Source: Bacteroidales bacterium (GTDB lineage: Bacteria; Bacteroidota; Bacteroidia; Bacteroidales; Tenuifilaceae). Taken from it: 5,329 nucleotides of DNA. Under the pieces are notes generated by a model that searched no databases, was not told the origin of the DNA, and worked only from the letters and a program-made list of their open reading frames with translations. Made by a program: the position numbers and the translations under genes. This document shows, in pieces, positions 1 to 5,329 of this stretch (its first letter is position 1; each line of letters opens with the position of its first letter). The stretch covers positions 1 through 5,329 of the forward strand of contig WBUV01000263.1 of assembly GCA_008933525.1 (NCBI GenBank). The letters are read 5' to 3'.

Positions 1-1
1 G

Positions 2-3000
2 TCAGGAGAGCAGTATGCTGGAACCGATCATGTCGTTGTTAATCTGCAACTCGTACCCGACTTGGTAAATTTTACTGTAACAATACTTGATGTTGTGACA
101 GGAACTCCCCTCAGCGATGCTGTTGTAGTAGTTGATGGCAATAGGTACGTGGCAGGGATTGATGGAAAACTTACTTTTGATAATGTTCCAAGAGGTAGTT
201 ACCCAGTACAAGTTTCTCGACACTGTTATTCGACTTTCAATGAAAATGTTACAGTAGATAAGGATCAAGTTGAAATTTATCTTAATAAGATTTCTTCGAT
301 AAACTTACCGTATTCTGAATCATTTAACGGATCATTGCCGTCAAATTATAGTATCTATGATGTTGAAACTTTGAACTATGATCCCATTTGGAGTGTTGAA
401 AATTCCAATTCTGCAGGAGGTGTTCCTGATGAGTTAGTGGCAAATTGGAGAAATGGAGTATCTACAGTGAGATTACTTTTACCTCCAATCAATACAGTTG
501 GATTAAGTACTATTAATTTAACATTTAGGTATTTCTTTGATGATTGGGGTTCGGATATGAAAGTCCTTGTTGAAACCTCAACAAATGGGAGCGACTGGGA
601 GCCTACAGGATGGGAAATTAATTCAGGAAATGGGAATTTTGGTCCCGAGCAAATAACAATTCCAATTTCCTCAAATACCAATTCGAGTAATACTTATATA
701 GCATTTACTTTAACTGGTGACCTTTATCAACTCGACGACTGGTATGTTGATGATATCCAGGTTACACAACCGGGTGTTACTCTTTATAATGCCTCGTTTA
801 CAGTTTATAATAATTCTTCGAGCGAACCGCTCAGTGGTGCTGAAATTGCTCTGAATGGTTATGGTTCTTTGTTGACTAATAATGCTGGAATAGTTTATTT
901 TACTAATATTCCAAACGGAACTTATAGTTATACAGTAACTAAGTCAGATTATAGTGTTTATAATGGTTCAATAACTATAAATAATGGAAATGCAATTGCG
1001 CTTGTAGGCATGGTTCCTTTGAGTTATTATTCATTGACACTGAATGTTTATAAACAAGGTACTTCAACTCCAATTTCAGGTGCACTAGTTACACTATCTG
1101 GTGAGAATGCAGCCGAAACGAACTCTCAAGGAAAAGTGGTATGGACAAATTTACCATCAGGTACTTACTCGTACACAATTACAAAGGAAGGATACAATAA
1201 CTATTCGGGTAGTGTAAGTGTGACCTACAATAGAACTTTGAATCGCTATTTGAGCCAAAAATACTTTGAAGCAAACTTTACAGTAATAGATGCTAATTCA
1301 AATCCTGTTCAGAATGCTTTAATTAGTGTGGCTGGAAAAACTGCTGTTGTAACGAATGAGTCTGGACAAGCCACTGTGGGAAATCTTGAAAATGCTAACT
1401 ATAACTTTACAATTCAGAAAACAGGCTATAGTTTGTATTCTAGTAGTTTCAACATTTCTGGTACTAATAGCAGTGTAAATTCGATTCTTGCATTAGCTCC
1501 TGCTCCTCAGTATTCCGTCCTATTTAAAGTTACAAAACTCGATGCGACTCCAATAAGCAATGCAACTGTGTGGTTAACAGGTTTTGGTCCAGTAACTACA
1601 AATGTTAATGGAGAGGTACTTTTCACCAATATCGCAGGTGGATCAACACTATCTTATGAGGTCCAACAAACAAATTTCTTAAATAGTATAGGTAGTATTG
1701 GTCCAATGAATGAAAACAAACAGTTAGTTGTTGTACTGAAACCTTTAATTGTTGAAAAATATCAGGTTATATTTAATGTAAAAGATGCTTCGGGTACATC
1801 GCTTGCTGGTGCTCTGGTTGATCTAGGAGGATACGGAACTGGATCAACAAATGGTGCAGGAAATGTGGTATTCGCTGATATTGATTTCACGGATCAACTG
1901 CCTTATCAGGTTTCGCTTGCTGGTTATAAAACCGTTTTAGGTAATGCTACTGTTCATAGTAATACAACTATTCCAGTAATTCTACCTTTGCTTGCAACAA
2001 CAACTTACTCGGTTACTTTCAGTATTACAAACTCTACAGGAGGTTATGTTTACGGAGCCAACGTAAGTTTGGAGGGATATGGAACACTGTTAACTGATAA
2101 TATGGGATCGGCGTTATTTAATCAGGTTAACCCTCAAAATGGAATAAATTACATCGTATCAATGCCTCCATACTCTAGTCTAAGTGGTACGGTAAATGTT
2201 GTTAATACGAATATCGTACAAAATCTGATTTTGAGCACTAATGTTTATAGAGCATTATTTACCGTGGTTGATCAGTTTGGAAATCCTCTCGAAGGTGTCA
2301 ATGTTGAGGTTTTAGGAGGAGGAAGGGCTGTTACAAATACATATGGAAATGCAATTATTGGTGGTTTATCTACTGGAACTTACTCGTATAATGTTTACAT
2401 GCCTAATGGAACACCGATGAATGGTGGTTTTAATATTACTAACAGTGATTTGCCAATACCGGTAACCATGTCGAGACCAACTCAAACAGTTACATTTACT
2501 GTTAAGGATGAATTTGGTGGTGTAATTCAAGATGCAAATGTTGAACTATCGGGTTATGGATCCAAATTGACCGATGCCGATGGAAATGCATATTACGCAA
2601 ATGTTCTATCTGCAAACAATAAATCATATACTGTGTCTAAATCAGGATTCTATGGTTTTAATGGAGTAATAAATATTGAGAATTCGAGTGTAGAACAGAA
2701 TGTTATGCTTAACATTGTTCGACATTCAGTTCAGTTCTCAGTGAGCGCAGGAAGTAAATCAATTACCGATGCAACAGTTACTTTTAATGGAGTTACAAAT
2801 GCTACAGGGAATTATTTATTCTCCAATGTGATTCCAGGAAGTGGATATGCATACTCTGTTTCCAGGGAGGGTTATGTTACTAAGGATGGAACTGCTAATG
2901 TTACTGGCTATTCAGAAATTCCTATAAATCTTGAAGTAGAAGAATTCATGGTTACATTTAATGTTTCTCTACCTACAACAAAGGTTGGGCAAAAATCAAA

Positions 3001-3445
3001 TCCTGCTAAAATTCTTATTGGAGGAACAACTGATACTTTAATAGTTAGCGAAAATGGTAGCACAAACGTATCGCTACCTAAAGGGTATTACAATTTTAAA
3101 GTATGGGCCGATGGGTGTCAGCCACACTACGGATCATTTGAAATTGTTAATACCGCAATAAATATAAGTGTAACTTTAAAAATCCCAACAGGCGTTGACG
3201 ATAACTACTTATTAAGTATTAAGGCGTATCCAAATCCATTCCAATCTCAAATTAATCTTGATAATTGCTCCGAAATTAAGCAGATTATAGTCCATAATTT
3301 AATTGGCCAGCCAGTTATTGATGAGAAGTATAGTAATTATAATCGAATTACTATGAACACGGCCGATTTATTGCCTGGAGTTTATTTCATTAAGTTAATT
3401 GGGAACGATGGGGCAACGCGAGCAATAAGAATGATAAAGAATTAA
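2..3445 (+). CDS. T9SS-secreted multi-repeat surface protein (carboxypeptidase-regulatory-like repeats, jelly-roll insert), 5' partial
   Basis: The frame is open from base 2 to the TAA at 3443-3445, giving 1147 visible residues. The beginning is missing: residues 1-21 already read as the closing strand of a repeat (VVVNLQLVP), so an internal start such as the TTG at 62 is not credible. Visible order: one repeat (residues 22-96), a jelly-roll domain (about 99-254), ten more repeats (259-1063), and a T9SS C-terminal sorting domain (about 1069-1147) with YPNPF at 1076-1080. The repeats are beta-sandwiches of the CarboxypepD_reg/PEGA type, which in Bacteroidota surface proteins act as stalk or binding modules. 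No catalytic motif is visible. The protein is rich in Asn, Ser, Thr, Gly and Tyr and poor in Cys. Inference: it crosses the inner membrane by Sec, is exported by T9SS, and is anchored to or released from the cell surface as an adhesin or matrix protein. A protease or glycoside hydrolase domain could lie upstream of the window. A terminator follows directly. Family assignment is firm; the ligand is unknown. Confidence 0.93.
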   Translation, partial: SGEQYAGTDHVVVNLQLVPDLVNFTVTILDVVTGTPLSDAVVVVDGNRYVAGIDGKLTFDNVPRGSYPVQVSRHCYSTFNENVTVDKDQVEIYLNKISSINLPYSESFNGSLPSNYSIYDVETLNYDPIWSVENSNSAGGVPDELVANWRNGVSTVRLLLPPINTVGLSTINLTFRYFFDDWGSDMKVLVETSTNGSDWEPTGWEINSGNGNFGPEQITIPISSNTNSSNTYIAFTLTGDLYQLDDWYVDDIQVTQPGVTLYNASFTVYNNSSSEPLSGAEIALNGYGSLLTNNAGIVYFTNIPNGTYSYTVTKSDYSVYNGSITINNGNAIALVGMVPLSYYSLTLNVYKQGTSTPISGALVTLSGENAAETNSQGKVVWTNLPSGTYSYTITKEGYNNYSGSVSVTYNRTLNRYLSQKYFEANFTVIDANSNPVQNALISVAGKTAVVTNESGQATVGNLENANYNFTIQKTGYSLYSSSFNISGTNSSVNSILALAPAPQYSVLFKVTKLDATPISNATVWLTGFGPVTTNVNGEVLFTNIAGGSTLSYEVQQTNFLNSIGSIGPMNENKQLVVVLKPLIVEKYQVIFNVKDASGTSLAGALVDLGGYGTGSTNGAGNVVFADIDFTDQLPYQVSLAGYKTVLGNATVHSNTTIPVILPLLATTTYSVTFSITNSTGGYVYGANVSLEGYGTLLTDNMGSALFNQVNPQNGINYIVSMPPYSSLSGTVNVVNTNIVQNLILSTNVYRALFTVVDQFGNPLEGVNVEVLGGGRAVTNTYGNAIIGGLSTGTYSYNVYMPNGTPMNGGFNITNSDLPIPVTMSRPTQTVTFTVKDEFGGVIQDANVELSGYGSKLTDADGNAYYANVLSANNKSYTVSKSGFYGFNGVINIENSSVEQNVMLNIVRHSVQFSVSAGSKSITDATVTFNGVTNATGNYLFSNVIPGSGYAYSVSREGYVTKDGTANVTGYSEIPINLEVEEFMVTFNVSLPTTKVGQKSNPAKILIGGTTDTLIVSENGSTNVSLPKGYYNFKVWADGCQPHYGSFEIVNTAINISVTLKIPTGVDDNYLLSIKAYPNPFQSQINLDNCSEIKQIIVHNLIGQPVIDEKYSNYNRITMNTADLLPGVYFIKLIGNDGATRAIRMIKN
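65..3190 (+). repeat. Array of 11 protein-level carboxypeptidase-regulatory-like repeats, interrupted once
   Basis: The units start at about bases 65, 776, 1022, 1259, 1508, 1754, 2003, 2243, 2483, 2720 and 2942. Each encodes roughly 75-83 residues, with the jelly-roll domain lying between units 1 and 2. The shared pattern is an opening strand (such as ANFTVID or VTFTVKD), then a small-residue A-x-V-x-L-x-G turn, a T-x-x-x-G turn, F-x-N-(I/V), G-T-Y-S-Y or similar, G-Y, a G-x-(V/I)-x-(V/I) strand, and a closing hydrophobic strand ending in Leu-Pro or similar. Units 2, 5, 6, 7 and 9 carry G-(Y/F)-G at the turn; the others do not. The copies are clearly homologous as protein but diverged at DNA level, so this is an old expansion rather than a recent tandem duplication. 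Unit 11 is the most atypical: it has an insertion near its start and no GYG. Unit boundaries were set by eye and may be off by several residues. Confidence 0.85.
296..763 (+). other. Jelly-roll domain (MAM / choice-of-anchor J-like) inside the repeat protein
   Basis: Residues about 99-254 of the upstream protein do not fit the repeat pattern. They start with LPYSESFNGSLPSN, pass through D-P-I-W, a polar loop and a VRLLLPPI strand (the position where related domains have L-x-(S/T)-P), then a LTFRYFFDDWGSD strand, a VETSTNGSDW strand, and finish with DDWYVDDIQV. This ordering is typical of MAM and choice-of-anchor J beta-jelly-roll domains in secreted Bacteroidota proteins. In known families these domains bind carbohydrate or protein, or act as structural modules, often beside the catalytic domain of a protease. 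The acidic residues of the last strand (DDWYVDD) could contribute a calcium site, but that is inference. A carbohydrate-binding module of similar fold is the main alternative. Confidence 0.7.
3206..3442 (+). other. T9SS type A C-terminal sorting domain
   Basis: The last 79 residues carry the family hallmarks: the opening (I/V)-x-x-YPNPF at residues 1076-1080, an N-L-D-N strand, the V-x-(N/D)-(L/I)-x-G-(Q/R) element as VHNLIGQPV, a T-A-D-L-L-P-G-V-Y-F-I-K-L motif, and a terminal basic strand (RAIRMIKN). This domain directs passage through the outer membrane by the type IX system. In type A substrates it is commonly removed by the PorU sortase, with the protein then attached to anionic lipopolysaccharide. 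The domain is complete and ends at the stop codon, so the 3' end of this gene is intact. Confidence 0.95.
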
Positions 3446-3451
3446 AAGATT

Positions 3452-3481
3452 TAAAAAAGCCACTCTCGGGTGGTTTTTTTA
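3452..3481 (+). terminator. Intrinsic terminator after the repeat-protein gene
   Basis: The left arm TAAAAAAGCCAC (3452-3463) pairs with GTGGTTTTTTTA (3470-3481) around a six-base TCTCGG loop. That gives a 12-pair stem with a CCAC/GTGG core, one G-T wobble and an A-tract/T-tract flank. It starts seven bases after the stop codon. The T-run at 3474-3480 supplies the release signal on the plus strand, and the A-run at 3453-3458 would do the same on the minus strand, so it could work in both directions. Confidence 0.9.
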
Positions 3482-3623
3482 TTAGAATACAATAGTTTCA
3501 TTCCGTAAACTCGTAAATCAATATTAAAAAGTGTTATATTCTATAGGGTTTTCTAAATTGTAGGTATCTGTATTGAAAGAAATCCTTATATTCAATTTTT
3601 TGTGGCTCCTAAAATGATAAGGG
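3482..3623 (+). other. AT-rich leader upstream of the sensor gene; no confident promoter
   Basis: The 142 bases between the terminator and the next start codon contain no reading frame of note and no RNA gene that I recognise. The promoter of the downstream gene should lie here. I looked for the Bacteroidota sigma-factor consensus (TTTG near -33, TAnnTTTG near -7). The nearest match is TAAATTG at 3554-3560, one base short of the -7 element and without a TTTG at the right distance, so I do not call it. No separated Shine-Dalgarno sequence is present: the purine run TAAGGG directly abuts the ATG and is too close to be a normal ribosome site. This is usual for the phylum, where AT-rich leaders often replace it. 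Confidence 0.5.
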
Positions 3624-3680
3624 ATGAAAAAGACTATTATATTAATCCATCTTGCATTGATTCAAGCATTTTGCTTTGGT
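3624..3680 (+). other. Sec signal peptide of the sensor, cleavage before Gln20
   Basis: The first 19 residues have a basic start (MKK), a hydrophobic core (TIILIHLALIQAF) and a C-F-G end followed by Gln20. Signal peptidase I cleavage after Gly19 would leave glutamine at the mature N-terminus, which is the common Bacteroidota pattern (the Q-rule, with cyclisation to pyroglutamate). Cys17 is not a lipobox: the residue before it is Phe rather than Gly, Ala or Ser, so a lipoprotein is unlikely. The upstream ATG at 3614 is out of frame and stops after 25 codons, which supports 3624 as the start. Confidence 0.82.
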
Positions 3681-5329
3681 CAAAACTATAGAATTAATCA
3701 CTTTACAGTAAATCAAGGATTATCACAAAGCGTTGTTTACACTACTTTTCAGGATAGCAGAGGGTTTGTCTGGATTGGTACACAGGATGGATTAAATAGG
3801 TTTGATGGCTATACTTTTGTGAAATATTTACATAACCCAAACGACACAAACTCCATTTCCGATAGTTGGATATATTCTATCACCGAAGACAAAGATGGAA
3901 ATCTATGGGTTGGAACACGTCGTGGCTTAAATAAGTTTAATTTTGCCAAGAATAAATTCACCAGATACATTCACACACCCGAAAACGAAAGCGACCCCTA
4001 TCGCGATAATGTTTACGGATGCGTTGCTGGCAACGATGGATTAGTTTATACCAATACACCTCCTCTAATTAACGCTTTTGACCCAAAAACTGGCAAGTAC
4101 AAACATTTCAGAAATAACGTAGGTGAAAATCCTAATGTTGAGGAACAAACACTCCCAATAATTATTGATAAGGATGGAGAAATTTGGGCTGCAACAACCT
4201 TTGGGCTAACCAAATTCAATCCTATTACTGGAAACTTTACAAATTATCAGCATAATCCTGCAGATAAAAATACTATTAACGACAATAATATTCTTTCGGT
4301 TTACCAAGATTTAACGGGGAAAATTTGGGTTGGTACCTCTCAGGGTTTTAGCATTCTCGATAAAGGTAATGACATCTTCAGAAATTACTCTCTTTCGGTT
4401 AATGGCAATTCTGTAGGAATTAGAACAATTGTGCAGGATTTAAAAGGGAAATTTTGGGTTGGAACACAAGGTAATGGGATTTTTAGGCTAAGTTTCGATT
4501 CCAACAAAAAAGCGATAGTAGAAACTCAGATTTCATCGGGTGTGGAGCAAAATGCCAGTCAACTTAACCACAACACAGTTAATTCTTTAATAATTGACCG
4601 TTCTCATAATCTCTGGATTGGAACTCTAAATGGCCTCGATAAAACTGACCTAAAAGACCCTCGATTTAAACTCTACCGAAAATCCAAAGAAAATACCTCG
4701 GTCAATTTGCTCGACAATGTTATTGCATCGATATACAAGCATAAAAATGGTGATATTTGGGTTGGAAACTGGACCGCTGGTTTGAATATTTTCAATAGGG
4801 AAACAAACAAGGTAACGCATTACTCATCGACACTTTCAGGGAAAAACTACATCCCCAACAACTCCGTTCACGTAATTTTTGAGTATAAGGATAATGAAAT
4901 ATGGATAGGAACACGAAATGGAATTTACGTTTATAAGGAGGATAGGTTTGTTTCTCTAAACCAATTCTATAACACAAACAGATTGCCTAGTTTTGAGAAC
5001 AACAGGGTTTTCAGCATAGTAAAGGAAGGCAATAATAACGTTTGGGTGGCAACACAAGGCGGACTTTACTTCATCGATATGAATAATTTTCGCTATGAAA
5101 ACTACACAATTGATTCTCATATCGATAGAAAAATTAGCGACAATCTAGTTTATACCTTAACCTTTGATTGCGACAGCAACCTATGGATTGCGACTAAAAA
5201 CGGACTCGATAAATACGATAGAAAGAGCAACAAAATCAGCCATATTCTCAGAGACGAGAAATCAGTAAACACACTAACCGACAATTATTGCGTTTCGCTT
5301 TGCTACACTTCGGACTCAACGCTTTGGAT
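3624..5329 (+). CDS. Exported two-beta-propeller sensor protein, probable hybrid two-component or related regulator, 3' partial
   Basis: The ATG at 3624 opens a frame without stops to the window edge (568 complete codons). Residues 1-19 form a Sec signal peptide. The mature part opens with the family signature I-N-H-F-T-V-N-Q-G-L-S-Q-S-V-V-Y and then F-Q-D-S-R-G-F-V-W-I-G-T-Q-D-G-L-N-R-F-D-G. Reg_prop blades with a W-(V/I/A)-(G/A)-(T/N) core have their Trp at residues 50, 95, 188, 235, 278, 331, 379, 427, 474 and 521. A degenerate blade lies near 133-155, and another blade starts at Trp568. Twelve blades fit the usual double seven-bladed propeller. In relatives, a Y_Y_Y domain, one membrane helix and a cytoplasmic output follow; in hybrid two-component systems the output is HisKA, HATPase, receiver and AraC-type HTH, with periplasmic ligands such as oligosaccharides. 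None of that lies in this window, so a plain kinase, LuxR-type or cyclase output remains possible. The terminator upstream implies its own promoter. Confidence 0.9.
   Translation, partial: MKKTIILIHLALIQAFCFGQNYRINHFTVNQGLSQSVVYTTFQDSRGFVWIGTQDGLNRFDGYTFVKYLHNPNDTNSISDSWIYSITEDKDGNLWVGTRRGLNKFNFAKNKFTRYIHTPENESDPYRDNVYGCVAGNDGLVYTNTPPLINAFDPKTGKYKHFRNNVGENPNVEEQTLPIIIDKDGEIWAATTFGLTKFNPITGNFTNYQHNPADKNTINDNNILSVYQDLTGKIWVGTSQGFSILDKGNDIFRNYSLSVNGNSVGIRTIVQDLKGKFWVGTQGNGIFRLSFDSNKKAIVETQISSGVEQNASQLNHNTVNSLIIDRSHNLWIGTLNGLDKTDLKDPRFKLYRKSKENTSVNLLDNVIASIYKHKNGDIWVGNWTAGLNIFNRETNKVTHYSSTLSGKNYIPNNSVHVIFEYKDNEIWIGTRNGIYVYKEDRFVSLNQFYNTNRLPSFENNRVFSIVKEGNNNVWVATQGGLYFIDMNNFRYENYTIDSHIDRKISDNLVYTLTFDCDSNLWIATKNGLDKYDRKSNKISHILRDEKSVNTLTDNYCVSLCYTSDSTLW

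Noticed and set aside
62..64. TTG at 62 as the start codon of the repeat-protein gene
   Set aside because: The same frame is open upstream to the window edge and encodes the closing strand of another repeat. There is no signal peptide at 62, although the protein has a secretion domain at its end.
2..268. Minus-strand open frame of 88 codons at the left edge
   Set aside because: It lies wholly antisense to the repeat-protein gene, shows no recognisable domain, and is explained by the AT-rich composition of the real gene.
376..681. Minus-strand open frame of 101 codons
   Set aside because: It is antisense to the jelly-roll domain, whose plus-strand translation makes clear structural sense. 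No family features are seen in the minus-strand product.
65..3190. Recent tandem DNA repeats or a phase-variable repeat tract
   Set aside because: The repeats are visible only in the protein. The corresponding DNA is diverged, and there is no long homopolymer or short-unit tract inside the gene.
62..3445. Many N-x-S/T sites in the repeat protein as N-glycosylation sequons
   Set aside because: The protein is simply rich in Asn, Ser and Thr. Bacteroidota surface proteins mainly use an O-linked D-(S/T)-hydrophobic motif, which I did not see enriched.
3554..3560. TAAATTG as a Bacteroidota -7 promoter element
   Set aside because: It is one base short of TAnnTTTG and has no TTTG element at the expected distance upstream. 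In AT-rich sequence such partial matches are common.
3614..3692. ATG at 3614 as an alternative start
   Set aside because: It is out of frame with the sensor and reaches a stop after 25 codons. The in-frame ATG at 3624 gives a proper signal peptide.
4792..4977. Minus-strand open frame of 61 codons
   Set aside because: It is a shadow within the propeller sensor gene, where the plus-strand frame carries regular W-x-G-T blades throughout.

Overview
The window reads as AT-rich chromosomal DNA from a Bacteroidota bacterium. Two features support this. The first gene ends in a type IX secretion system (T9SS) C-terminal sorting domain, and the second begins with the double beta-propeller sensor architecture typical of that phylum. 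A Bacteroidales or Marinilabiliales-type marine or anaerobic lineage is plausible, but the genus cannot be read from this sequence.

Layout: (1) bases 2-3445, plus strand, hold the 3' part of a very long gene for a secreted, multi-repeat surface protein. The reading frame is open to the left edge, so the true start and signal peptide lie outside the window. The visible 1147 residues comprise the tail of one repeat, one complete carboxypeptidase-regulatory-like beta-sandwich repeat, an inserted jelly-roll (MAM / choice-of-anchor J-like) domain, ten further repeats of about 75-83 residues, and the T9SS sorting domain. (2) Bases 3452-3481 form a strong, nearly symmetrical intrinsic terminator. 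(3) Bases 3482-3623 are an AT-rich leader with no confident promoter. (4) Bases 3624-5329, plus strand, hold the 5' part of a gene for an exported two-propeller sensor protein. It has a signal peptide and twelve recognisable blades, and it runs off the right edge with no stop codon. By family it is probably a hybrid two-component sensor or a close relative, but no membrane segment, kinase or output domain is visible.

The terminator suggests that the two genes are separate transcription units. A functional link (surface adhesin and neighbouring sensor) is possible but rests only on adjacency. The two genes differ in synonymous codon choice (AAT/TAT versus AAC/TAC). I see no RNA genes, mobile elements, CRISPR arrays or clearly new system here. 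The most interesting points are the architecture of the repeat protein and the codon contrast between the neighbours.
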